A stretch of 64,000 nucleotides of DNA from Nitrosomonas eutropha (GTDB lineage Bacteria > Pseudomonadota > Gammaproteobacteria > Burkholderiales > Nitrosomonadaceae), in contig NZ_QICQ01000003.1 in the NCBI RefSeq assembly GCF_003201195.1, forward strand, positions 1-64,000, written 5' to 3'. Position 1 is the first letter of the stretch. Every line of letters starts with the position of its first letter. Both the position numbers and the translations under genes were made by a program. Positions 34,754 through 43,369 of the stretch are shown here, in pieces. A model generated the notes under the pieces. That model worked only from the letters and a program-made list of their open reading frames with translations. It was not told where the DNA came from and ran no database searches.

Positions 34754-35926
34754 CTAGCGCAATACTTTCTTAATCGCTAACAGATATTTGTCAATCACAA
34801 TCCGCTCATCAAATTCCTGTTCCATTTTTTTTCTGCCCCGCAACCCCATGGCTGTACGCTCAGCGTGAGATAAAGCAACTATTTTAGAGATTTTATTAGC
34901 AAGATCCGCTGCATCTCGCGGCTGGCATAAATAACCATTGATGCCATCATCCACGACATCACGGCAACCAACAGAATCTGTTGTCACAAGCGGTCGCGCC
35001 ATTGCAGCCGCTTCCAGCAAGGTGCGTGGAACACCCTCACGGTAGGAGGGCAGGACAACACAATCAGCCAGCGCAATTTCTTCCGCCACGTTATCACTCG
35101 CCCCCAGATAGCGGATGACACCCTCCTCCACCCATTCATCCATCTGCGAACGGGAAATAGCAGCCGGATTCTGTACATCCAGAAAGCCCAGCAGACAAAA
35201 TTCTGCATTCAATCCCTGTCCCTTCAATACGCGTGCTGCCTCAACAAACTCTCCTACGCCCTTGTCCCACAGCATGCGCGCAATCAACAGAAAACGTAAG
35301 GTTTTTTTATTGGGTAAGGATATGGGTACAAAGTGGTCGAGATCGATCCCAGAACCTGGTAGACGATCAGTAATTGCATCAGATACCAATTTTCCTGAAA
35401 CAAACAACGCCCTGTCCTCATCGTTTTGGAAAAATATCTTTACCGAACGCGATAACGCCAGACGATATAATCCCCGTACCAGTCGGGTCAACCAGCCTTC
35501 CCGGATGAATACCGACCCCAGACCGGCGATATTGTTGATAACCGGAACAGCCAACAAGTGCGCAGCCAGCGAACCATAAATGTTCGGCTTGACCGTATAC
35601 CCCAGATAAGCAGCTGGCCTTTCCTTGTGCATTAGCCGCAGAAAACGCCAGAACAGCAACAGATCCCGCCCGGGATGCGTACCCTTGTTATCCATCGACA
35701 AAGGTACATAACGACAACCCAATTCTGCCAGACGTGGTGCATAATTATCCGGTGGTGCAACTGCCACCACCTCATACCCCGCAGCAACCATGGCACGAAT
35801 GAGACCAGCACGGAAATTCACCAGATTCCACGCAGTATTGAGTGTAATAATGATTTTTTTGTTCAATGCGATTGCATTTCCTGCGCTATACCTGATACCG
35901 GTAAAATTTTTATTCCAGAACCACAT
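34754..35926 (-). CDS. Glycosyltransferase family 4
   Basis: This GT-B transferase of up to 390 residues contains IAGLGSVFIREGW in the acceptor domain. The donor-site EX7E motif is in SYREGVPRTLLEAAAMARPL, followed by VGCRDVVDDGINGYLC. It resembles PglA/CapM-type transferases that act on lipid-linked sugars. The start is uncertain: the long frame overlaps the upstream transferase gene by 17 bases, and a TTG giving MNKKIIITLNTAWNLVNFR would match the typical family start better. It is the last gene of the second minus polysaccharide block. Confidence 0.88.
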   Translation of the reverse strand: MWFWNKNFTGIRYSAGNAIALNKKIIITLNTAWNLVNFRAGLIRAMVAAGYEVVAVAPPDNYAPRLAELGCRYVPLSMDNKGTHPGRDLLLFWRFLRLMHKERPAAYLGYTVKPNIYGSLAAHLLAVPVINNIAGLGSVFIREGWLTRLVRGLYRLALSRSVKIFFQNDEDRALFVSGKLVSDAITDRLPGSGIDLDHFVPISLPNKKTLRFLLIARMLWDKGVGEFVEAARVLKGQGLNAEFCLLGFLDVQNPAAISRSQMDEWVEEGVIRYLGASDNVAEEIALADCVVLPSYREGVPRTLLEAAAMARPLVTTDSVGCRDVVDDGINGYLCQPRDAADLANKISKIVALSHAERTAMGLRGRKKMEQEFDERIVIDKYLLAIKKVLR

Positions 35927-37037
35927 TCTTCCACGCGAGGTGGTAGCTCTCGACCATGCGCTCCAGACTAAAATGAGCTTCTACCTGCTGCCGGGCAGCA
36001 GCACAGCGCGCCTGCCAGGCAACCTCATCCTGCATGGCTATATGCGCCTGCAACAAGGCATCAGCTAGTGCTTCCGGATCTTTTGACGGCACGACCCAGC
36101 CAGTCTCACCAACTATTATCGCTGCATCCCCAACATCCGTCACCACTGCGGGTGTGCCGCAGGCCATGGCTTCCGCTACTACATTGGGAAACGCTTCACT
36201 GGAACTGGAAAGAACATGCACATCTAGCGCGTTCATTACATCAGGTATATCCACGCGTTGCCCCAGCAGTTTCACTTTTCCAGTTAGATCCAGTTCCGAC
36301 AACCAAGCAGTCAGTTGCGTATTGTTCTGATCCAATCCACGCCCCACCAGTACACAACAAAAATCTACCTCTCGGTATTTAATTGTTGCCAATGCATCCA
36401 GTAGGTTTTTATGATCTTTCAGTGGATCAAACCGCCCTACCATACCAATCAGCCAGCGATTCTCTGTATCCAGCTCTACACGCAGTTGCGTACGAGAAAC
36501 CGCATCAATATTGAAACGAACCAGATCGTAACCATTGGGAATCACCTGCAACTTGTTTGCCGCATAGCCTAGATCACGATGTACTTCCAGTGCCTCCTGC
36601 GCGCAACAGACGATAACTGATGGCACCCAGGAGCTAATGCGGGCACACAATCCAGCCACCCGGATGGTAGAACGCCTGGATTTTTCAACATCCAAAGTAG
36701 AATGGTGAATACCCCAGCACACCTGCCTTATTCCGGCCAGACGGGCAACCACACCACCGATTAGATCGGCATGGTACATCCACGTTTGCACCACTTGTGG
36801 GCGGGCCTGGCGCAGCAACTGCCATAGTCGCCACAGCCCACCAGGCGTAACTCGGCCACGCGGCATATACAAACAAGACACTGACACTCCGGCTTCGCGC
36901 AGTAAAGGCCCATACTTACCTTCATCCATCAAGGAAATGACATAATGCTGTACTGACGTATCACTACTACACAAGCGATATAAGACAGCTTCAGCACCAC
37001 CGTCATCAAGGCCGGAGACGACATGGACAATCTTCAA
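35910..37037 (-). CDS. Glycosyltransferase family 4
   Basis: This 375-residue GT-B protein starts MKIVHVVSGLDDGGAEAVLY, the classic GT4 opening with GGAE. It has VIPNGYDLVRF and GRFDPLKDHKNLLDA in the hinge, and the EX7E motif in SSSEAFPNVVAEAMACGTP. It ends VESYHLAWKNVVLE and probably acts at the cytosolic face of the inner membrane, adding a sugar to an undecaprenyl-linked repeat unit. Its start directly follows the stop of the EpsG-like gene (no gap). Confidence 0.92.
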   Translation of the reverse strand: MKIVHVVSGLDDGGAEAVLYRLCSSDTSVQHYVISLMDEGKYGPLLREAGVSVSCLYMPRGRVTPGGLWRLWQLLRQARPQVVQTWMYHADLIGGVVARLAGIRQVCWGIHHSTLDVEKSRRSTIRVAGLCARISSWVPSVIVCCAQEALEVHRDLGYAANKLQVIPNGYDLVRFNIDAVSRTQLRVELDTENRWLIGMVGRFDPLKDHKNLLDALATIKYREVDFCCVLVGRGLDQNNTQLTAWLSELDLTGKVKLLGQRVDIPDVMNALDVHVLSSSSEAFPNVVAEAMACGTPAVVTDVGDAAIIVGETGWVVPSKDPEALADALLQAHIAMQDEVAWQARCAAARQQVEAHFSLERMVESYHLAWKNVVLE

Positions 37038-38042
37038 TTACCCCCCCAGTATGCGCAGCCAATACAGCCACTGAAGCATGGCATAAACGATGAACAAAAT
37101 TGTAACCAATATTTTCATCGTACCCGGCAAGCTTAAAATCGCAGCAACAAGTCCCGGAAATGTGGCAGCCAGAAATCTTGTCGAATACCCGCCATGAAAC
37201 AGATTCACGAAAACAATGGCAACAATTACTAGTGCGTAATGTGCATAATCCAACGTCACCAAATGCCGTCGGCTTAAATAAAAAGGGACCAGCAAGGCCG
37301 CCCAGAATAACGAATACAGCAGGGAACTGGACATATCATGATATTCAGCACGACGATCGCCTATTGCTGACAGAATGACCTCACGTAACGGACCAATCAA
37401 AAGCGAGATGAAACTTCCTGTAGCAAAGAGTATAGCGAATACTGCTGAACTGCCGATCCGGAAACGTACAGAAAGCCATTGAACAAGCCAGACTGCGGCA
37501 TAGATCAGAATAAACAACGTTGTTCCCGAATGGATGAATAAAGAAGCCAGCACCAAGACAACAGAAACTGTTCTGTATTGCCCATGCAACAGGTAAGCCG
37601 CACCCAGAATCGAAATCGCCAGCGCAAGCCGGTACTGCGAAAAGGCAAAATCAATAATTAGCGGATTTACAAGCAAGGGAAGTGCGTAAATACCCTGCCA
37701 CTTTGCTAATAACAATCCGGAAATCAGCAGCACGATAAAAGAGATTGTCAGAAATACATGATCGATCAGGATGCCGGTATTGCTGACCAGCCAGCCGATT
37801 ACGTAATGCCACAGAAACTCATTCGAAACATAACTCAAGACACCATTGAATTCTTTGTAATCAAGAACACTGATCTGATTGAGAAAATAGTCCGAATAGA
37901 CGCCCTTATCGATGAATCCATAGCCATTAACAGCACGAAAAATTTCTTCCCATGGTACGGCAACCACAACCAAGGCAAATCCAATAACTGGAATGGCATC
38001 TAATGTAGTCTTGCTAATTATATTTTTTACTTTGATCTTCAC
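37038..38042 (-). CDS. EpsG-like polysaccharide polymerase
   Basis: This 334-residue protein has about ten predicted membrane helices. It includes FAFSQYRLALAISILGAAYL and SLFIHSGTTLFILIYA, which match the EpsG/Wzy-like pattern of an R-x-x-L-A-x-x-I helix followed by a S-x-x-H-x-S/T. EpsG proteins are the likely polymerases of exopolysaccharide repeat units. It is the only polymerase candidate in the locus. The start lies 29 bases inside the upstream transferase gene. Confidence 0.82.
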   Translation of the reverse strand: MKIKVKNIISKTTLDAIPVIGFALVVVAVPWEEIFRAVNGYGFIDKGVYSDYFLNQISVLDYKEFNGVLSYVSNEFLWHYVIGWLVSNTGILIDHVFLTISFIVLLISGLLLAKWQGIYALPLLVNPLIIDFAFSQYRLALAISILGAAYLLHGQYRTVSVVLVLASLFIHSGTTLFILIYAAVWLVQWLSVRFRIGSSAVFAILFATGSFISLLIGPLREVILSAIGDRRAEYHDMSSSLLYSLFWAALLVPFYLSRRHLVTLDYAHYALVIVAIVFVNLFHGGYSTRFLAATFPGLVAAILSLPGTMKILVTILFIVYAMLQWLYWLRILGG

Positions 38043-39129
38043 GCATTACATTCAGATAAGCGCCAACAGCCAGCCCCTGTTTAAAATCACTAGATCGGTG
38101 GCGTACATCAGGCAACTGATCACCAGGAGCTTCCAGTGAGATAGTCATCGCTTTCGCCAATGCGTTCACATCCCCCACCGGTACCAGCTTTCCCCATTTC
38201 CCTCCTTCCAAGATTTCATCCGGCCCACTCGGGCAGTCAGTACTCACTACTGCCGCACCACAAGCCATTGCCTGAATCAGCACATTCGGCAGCCCCTCCC
38301 ACCTGGAAGACAACACAAACAACCGTACACGACTCATCCATGCAAAGGGATTTTCAGCAAAACCTGGAAACTGGATACTATCCCGTATCCCAAGAGATGT
38401 TGCCAGCATCTCCAGCTCCACCCGTAACTCACCTTCTCCCAGGATCACAAGGCGACAGTCGTGCGCAGCGCGTACCTGGGTAAAAGCACGAATCAAGGTA
38501 GCGAAATCTTTTTGCGGTGTGAGCCTCCCCACACCCAGAATAACAGGTGGTTTGCCCTCTCCCAACCACGGATGATCCAATGGCATCCTGGATTTTTTGA
38601 TCAACTCTGGTGTTACCACGGGGTTGAAAACCACAGATATCCGATCACGTGGCAAGTTGATGGCTTTTGCCAGATCATCCGCCACGCCTCCGGAGACTGC
38701 CGTCACACCATCTGCTCTGCGATAGGCCCACTGCATCATGTGAAATACTACGCGCGAGCGCAAATTCTTTAAGGAGCTGCCAGATAATGAAATATTGTTA
38801 CGTTCACTTACTACCAAACGGACAGGTATCCCAGCCAGCATCCGCGCCACAACAGCAATCACATTCGCATGGTTAAGGGCAGATAACATTGCCTGGGGTC
38901 GCTCCCGGCGCAGATATCGCACCAGAGCAGGCAGGCTAGTCAGTACCCGATTGGATTGCAAGTCTACTACACGCACTCCGGGTGAAACTTCAGAAAGATA
39001 AGGACCCTCGGCACAGGCCAGCACAAGATCCACCTTCAGCCCTTTATCAGCAAAACCATTGGCCAGTGTAACCATAGCCCGTTCAGCACCACCGCCACGC
39101 AGAGACGGGAGATATATGGCAATATGCAT
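38014..39129 (-). CDS. Glycosyltransferase family 4
   Basis: This 371-residue GT-B protein opens with MHIAIYLPSLRGGGAERAMV. It has VVSERNNISL in the acceptor domain, GVGRLTPQKDFATLIRAF at the hinge and the EX7E motif in SRWEGLPNVLIQAMACGAAV, followed by STDCPSGPDEIL. That last combination is frequent among GalNAc/GlcNAc-type transferases, though the sugar cannot be assigned. Its ATG shares a base with the stop of the ATP-grasp gene upstream, so tight coupling is likely. Confidence 0.92.
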   Translation of the reverse strand: MHIAIYLPSLRGGGAERAMVTLANGFADKGLKVDLVLACAEGPYLSEVSPGVRVVDLQSNRVLTSLPALVRYLRRERPQAMLSALNHANVIAVVARMLAGIPVRLVVSERNNISLSGSSLKNLRSRVVFHMMQWAYRRADGVTAVSGGVADDLAKAINLPRDRISVVFNPVVTPELIKKSRMPLDHPWLGEGKPPVILGVGRLTPQKDFATLIRAFTQVRAAHDCRLVILGEGELRVELEMLATSLGIRDSIQFPGFAENPFAWMSRVRLFVLSSRWEGLPNVLIQAMACGAAVVSTDCPSGPDEILEGGKWGKLVPVGDVNALAKAMTISLEAPGDQLPDVRHRSSDFKQGLAVGAYLNVMREDQSKKYN

Positions 39130-40160
39130 TAGTTCCTCTCTACTGAAGACATGATCAAATCATCAATCATGAAATCTTCCAGATAGAAACTTCCCCCTGC
39201 CCACGTCATGTCGTTTTTCCAATAGCCAGGACATGGTAGATAACCGTGAGATGCGAATGCATAGCTCATCTCTACAACCAGTGGCTTGCTTTCAAGAAAA
39301 ACAAAATCCAGAGCAAGGGACTGCGACTCGGTTTTTTTTGCAAGATCAAATGTCAACCTGATACATTCTTCTGGGATCATTTCTGGGTCATACAGGATTT
39401 CTCCACTTCCGGACGCTCTAAAATCCCCTGTGCGCACCATCCTTTTGATGCCAAAAGCTCTTTCTCCTATAACTATCACACGAATATCGGAATCGTTATC
39501 TGGAATAAAATCTTGAAAATAGGCATAATTCTTTTGAACTGGCAGACGTTCAAGGATGGGATTCTTAATCAACGCACGAAAGACTCCCCTGGAGATATTG
39601 AAGAAAGAGATAAGAGTTTTATCTCTTCTAAACTGCCACCAGCGCTCACTCAAAGCATTCCAACGCGAAACCGGTGAGAAACCGATTGAAAAAGCCTTGT
39701 TAATAAGATTTTCTGCCTTATTAACATCGTTTACCAAAATAACATTGGTACTTCCAGCTCCACTTCTCAGCTTGAAAACTTTCGGATATTCTGTTTTCCT
39801 GGCCCATTTCAGCGCTTTGGCCCGGTCGAGAAAAACATAACTCTTAACCATAGGAACACCTAAAGCTTCCAGCAGGTATTTCTGCGTCACCTTATCATCA
39901 AAATGCCAGCAGGTTTCAAAGCTCGGAAAAACCTGAACTCCCATCGATTCCACAGCTTTTATTAGCCCTGGTGCAATCAACATGTCTTCAGCATAGGTTT
40001 GGCTCCAGTTCCACATCAGGAATGAACAATCAGCCAGTTCTTCAATAATATCGGACGAATGACAATCAACTGTTTTGTATGGAATATTCTTTTGTCGACA
40101 ATACACCATCCAACGATCACTAAAGCTCCCAGGGCGGTTATGTATGGCTATCTTTTTCAT
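39129..40160 (-). CDS. ATP-grasp domain protein in the polysaccharide locus
   Basis: This 343-residue protein has a RimK-like ATP-grasp layout: a pre-ATP domain (1-95) with CSFLMWNWSQTYAEDML, DDKVTQKYLLEALGVPMVKS (about 88-107), the ATP-binding KVFKLRSGAGSTNVILV (about 129-145) and a metal-site strand VFLESKPLVVEMSYAFASHG (about 294-313). The usual E-x-N of the metal site reads E-M-S. ATP-grasp ligases join a carboxylate to an amine or similar nucleophile, so this may add an amino acid or other amide decoration to the polysaccharide. The substrate is unknown. Confidence 0.7.
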   Translation of the reverse strand: MKKIAIHNRPGSFSDRWMVYCRQKNIPYKTVDCHSSDIIEELADCSFLMWNWSQTYAEDMLIAPGLIKAVESMGVQVFPSFETCWHFDDKVTQKYLLEALGVPMVKSYVFLDRAKALKWARKTEYPKVFKLRSGAGSTNVILVNDVNKAENLINKAFSIGFSPVSRWNALSERWWQFRRDKTLISFFNISRGVFRALIKNPILERLPVQKNYAYFQDFIPDNDSDIRVIVIGERAFGIKRMVRTGDFRASGSGEILYDPEMIPEECIRLTFDLAKKTESQSLALDFVFLESKPLVVEMSYAFASHGYLPCPGYWKNDMTWAGGSFYLEDFMIDDLIMSSVERN

Positions 40161-40175
40161 AGTAAATTTCCAAAT

Positions 40176-41417
40176 CTAAAGAATGTTTGCAGCATATTTT
40201 CTATAAAAAAAGAATCCCCACGTTGCCATTATCACCCGCGCACCCACCAACATGATCACTGCACCATAAATACCAAAGGTCGGAACGATACCCAGCCCCA
40301 ACAAGAAGAACAGACCAGACGTCCATGTGGCAATCAGACGAACGTATTTATCTTTTCCCGCTAGCACCAAGCCATTATTGTGAAATGAAAGGATCATGAA
40401 ATAGGCAAGAATCCCGCAGCTCATCAACTTGACGTAATAAGCAACCCCGATCCCCTTATCAGAAAACAAAATCGCCACAAGAAAATCAGAACAAATAAAG
40501 CAAAGTACGAATAGAAGAACGCCCGCTATCAACATTAACTTATGAAACTTTGGTATTACACTCCTGTTTCTTGCTAAATATGGAAAGAATGCGCTAGAAA
40601 TTATGATTCCTGCGGAATTGAATACATCGATTATTTTTGCTGCTGCACTGAAAAATCCTACCGCTATTGGTCCTTCAAAAATCCCCAGTAGAAAAAAAGC
40701 AGAATTGTTATACAAATTTGGTGTCAGCTGGGTGACAAAAATATTTGCTCCCTCTCTATATGCATTTTTTACTTTTATTAGTGAGGGTACTTTATATGTA
40801 ATCTTGTATCGACTCTCAATCCAGAGCACAGAAAAGACTGCACACCCCACCATGGCTACTGCATATAACATCGGAACCCGGTAGTAATCTGACTCGTCTC
40901 TGATAAATATAAAAATACCAGCCAACATCAAGAACTTTGATGTAATGCTGATAATGGCACTTTGTCGCATTTGCTCTACCCCCTGGAAGAACCAGAGAGG
41001 AAATAATGCTTGTGCAGAAACAAAGCAGAATGAGAATGCGTATAGCAAAAAGTGCTGATGAAAATCATTTATGAGTAGCACTATCGGAAAATAGATCAGT
41101 GCGCTTGCTACAACGAGCAACAGGATGGCGGTGATAGTCTCGCTATAAATACTAGAAATCTCTTCAGGATTATCACGATTTTGTGCAATTTTTCTAACCG
41201 CTGTTATCGAGAATCCATACTGCATCACTGCTGAAAAATACAAAGCGAAAGACAAGGCATAATTGATCAGGCCGAAACCTTCTATCCCCAACACACGAAC
41301 CAAATATGGCAGGGTAATCAATGGCACCAGATAATCCAGACCCCGCACCGCCGCAAGCGATAACAGATTACTCAGTACTCTGCGAAAATCATTTTTTTTT
41401 CTGGAGGTAGCAGCCAA
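40176..41417 (-). CDS. wzx: Wzx-type polysaccharide flippase
   Basis: This 413-residue membrane protein has about 12-14 helices and the RfbX/Wzx hallmark opening LSLAAVRGLDYLVPLITLPY, then RVLGIEGFGLINYALSFALY. It belongs to the oligosaccharidyl-lipid flippase branch of the MOP superfamily and would turn undecaprenyl-linked repeat units across the inner membrane. It is the first gene of the minus block and is divergent from wzb-wza-wzc-wecA, so the 190-base gap must hold promoters for both directions. Confidence 0.9.
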   Translation of the reverse strand: MAATSRKKNDFRRVLSNLLSLAAVRGLDYLVPLITLPYLVRVLGIEGFGLINYALSFALYFSAVMQYGFSITAVRKIAQNRDNPEEISSIYSETITAILLLVVASALIYFPIVLLINDFHQHFLLYAFSFCFVSAQALFPLWFFQGVEQMRQSAIISITSKFLMLAGIFIFIRDESDYYRVPMLYAVAMVGCAVFSVLWIESRYKITYKVPSLIKVKNAYREGANIFVTQLTPNLYNNSAFFLLGIFEGPIAVGFFSAAAKIIDVFNSAGIIISSAFFPYLARNRSVIPKFHKLMLIAGVLLFVLCFICSDFLVAILFSDKGIGVAYYVKLMSCGILAYFMILSFHNNGLVLAGKDKYVRLIATWTSGLFFLLGLGIVPTFGIYGAVIMLVGARVIMATWGFFFYRKYAANIL

Positions 41418-41605
41418 AGAAATAGATCGGGATCAGTTCAGTGAATTATCAGCTCGGTACAATACCAAATATACTTGTTACATCCCTTTTGTTTTAGCAC
41501 TGCATCATATCTGTTTTATATTTTAAACACTATAATGCACGTATTGGATGATCAAAAGCAGAAACTAGACAAAATTCATCCCCTTATTTAATACAGAAAT
41601 CAGCC

Positions 41606-42046
41606 TTGTTCCGCGATATATTGATTGTTTGCACAGGAAATATATGCAGAAGCCCCATGGCAGAGGGAATTCTGCAGCATGCACTGCCCTTGGCAGGAAA
41701 AACAGATCATTCAGTCAGCTCTGCTGGATTGGGAGCATTGACAGGTCATGAAGCAGATCCCATAGCTTGTCAGTTAATGGCACAAAAAGGCATGGATATT
41801 TCTGCTCACCGCGCCCGACAGCTTGCTGACAGCATGATTCACAAAGCTGATCTCATCCTGGTAATGGAAACATGGCAGAAAACAGCAATCGAAACACGCA
41901 CACCCAGCGCAAAAGGAAAAGTGTTTCGCTTGGGCGAATGGAAAAAAATTGATATTGATGACCCCTACCAGAAAGATAAATCAGTATTCATACATTCAAT
42001 AATGCTCATTGAGCAGGCTGTGGATCAATGGGTAACAAAATTGTAA
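41606..42046 (+). CDS. wzb: Low-molecular-weight protein-tyrosine phosphatase
   Basis: This cytosolic phosphatase dephosphorylates the tyrosine cluster of the downstream kinase. The P-loop CTGNICRSP (Cys at about residue 9) and the acid loop IDDPYQKD (about 121) are intact in its 146 residues. No ATG is available. The frame starts at TTG 41606, which places the P-loop exactly where the family has it. wza follows after 52 bases. Confidence 0.92.
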   Translation: MFRDILIVCTGNICRSPMAEGILQHALPLAGKTDHSVSSAGLGALTGHEADPIACQLMAQKGMDISAHRARQLADSMIHKADLILVMETWQKTAIETRTPSAKGKVFRLGEWKKIDIDDPYQKDKSVFIHSIMLIEQAVDQWVTKL

Positions 42047-42098
42047 AAATCTGCCAGAGAAATATTTCTTGACAGAAAACCATCAGCTTCATTCAATT

Positions 42099-43316
42099 AT
42101 GAATTTACAGCGTACAAGAGCATCCCTTGTTCTCTTGGTATTATTCGAACTTGCTGCCTGCTCCATTATTCCCGGACAGCACATGAGTCCGTTTTCCCGG
42201 CAGTCCAGCACAGAAATGCCTACCCGGGAAAATGACGAAGCCATTTTAAAGAAACTCAATATTCAGACAATTGATGCCGAGCTGATCATTAAGTTAGAAA
42301 AAAATTATAAAAACTTCAGCCTCGCTCCTGATAACGTTGCCAACCATTATTTTGATTACCGTATCGGCGCCAAAACGATCAAAGGTATTCCTATAGAAGA
42401 TGAACCCTATACACAATACCGTGTAGGGCCACGGGACATTCTCAATATTACCGTCTGGGATCATCCTGAACTTACTATCCCGGCGGGCGAATTTCGTTCT
42501 GCCGAATCTGCAGGAAATGTTGTTGGCGAAGATGGTACATTCTTTTATCCCTACGTGGGTGTCGTACAGGCGGCTGGAAGAACAGTAGAGGAAATCCGCG
42601 AAGAACTGACCAGGAAGCTATCAAAGTACATCGAGTTCGTTCAGCTTGATGTACGGGTAGCCGCCTACCGCAGCCAGCGGGTTTATGTGGTAGGCGAGGT
42701 GGCCAACCCTGGCGTTCAACTGGTGAAAGATATACCTCTGACTGTCCTGGAAGCGATTAACAATGCAGGAGGAGCAAGCCAGGAAGCAGATTTACGTAAT
42801 ATCATCCTGACTCGGAATGACAAAACCTACAGTATCAATCTGCTCAGCCTCTATGAAGGCGGCGATATTACGCAGAATGTGTTACTCCAGCATGGAGATG
42901 TATTGAATGTACCGGATAGTGCGTTAAACAAGGTTTTCGTACTGGGTGAAACCAATTACTTTGTCGCAGGGGGAGCTACCGGGCGATCGCGTAGTTTGGT
43001 AATGAATAAAGCACGTATGACACTTACTGAAGCATTAAGTGAAGCAGGTGGCTTTGATCAAACTACTTCAGACCCAGCCAGAATTTTTGTTTTCCGTGGC
43101 GGGCTGGGCAAGCCGGAGATCTACCATCTGGACGCCAAATCACCTGATGCATTACTGCTTGCAGATCGCTTTCCGCTACAACCACGTGATGTCATCTATG
43201 TTGATCGCGCCGAGGGGATACGCTGGAACCAGATCATCGGACAAATTCAGCCGACAATTAATTTGCTGAATTCATTTGATGGCTCGCTGAGAATTCAACC
43301 CTTTCTGAGACACTAG
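42099..43316 (+). CDS. wza: Polysaccharide export outer-membrane lipoprotein
   Basis: This octameric outer-membrane channel carries polysaccharide. The ATG at 42099 gives a lipoprotein signal MNLQRTRASLVLLVLFELAA with the lipid Cys at 21. The Poly_export domain (about 105-190) has YRVGPRDILNITVWDHPEL and GEDGTFFYPYVG. SLBB domains follow (about 195 and 280) with YVVGEVANPGVQ and VFVLGETNY. The C-terminus is amphipathic and suits the membrane helix barrel of Wza. A TTG at 42069 opens the frame but would spoil the signal. Confidence 0.94.
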   Translation: MNLQRTRASLVLLVLFELAACSIIPGQHMSPFSRQSSTEMPTRENDEAILKKLNIQTIDAELIIKLEKNYKNFSLAPDNVANHYFDYRIGAKTIKGIPIEDEPYTQYRVGPRDILNITVWDHPELTIPAGEFRSAESAGNVVGEDGTFFYPYVGVVQAAGRTVEEIREELTRKLSKYIEFVQLDVRVAAYRSQRVYVVGEVANPGVQLVKDIPLTVLEAINNAGGASQEADLRNIILTRNDKTYSINLLSLYEGGDITQNVLLQHGDVLNVPDSALNKVFVLGETNYFVAGGATGRSRSLVMNKARMTLTEALSEAGGFDQTTSDPARIFVFRGGLGKPEIYHLDAKSPDALLLADRFPLQPRDVIYVDRAEGIRWNQIIGQIQPTINLLNSFDGSLRIQPFLRH

Positions 43317-43369
43317 TTACGTGGATATATGCCACACATTACTGCGACAGGATAGTCATACCCGAATAC

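Noticed and set aside
28954..41417. PEP-CTERM target proteins or an exosortase gene
   Set aside because: I looked through the C-termini and membrane proteins in the region and saw neither the PEP motif with its helix and basic tail nor an exosortase with its Cys/Arg/His triad.
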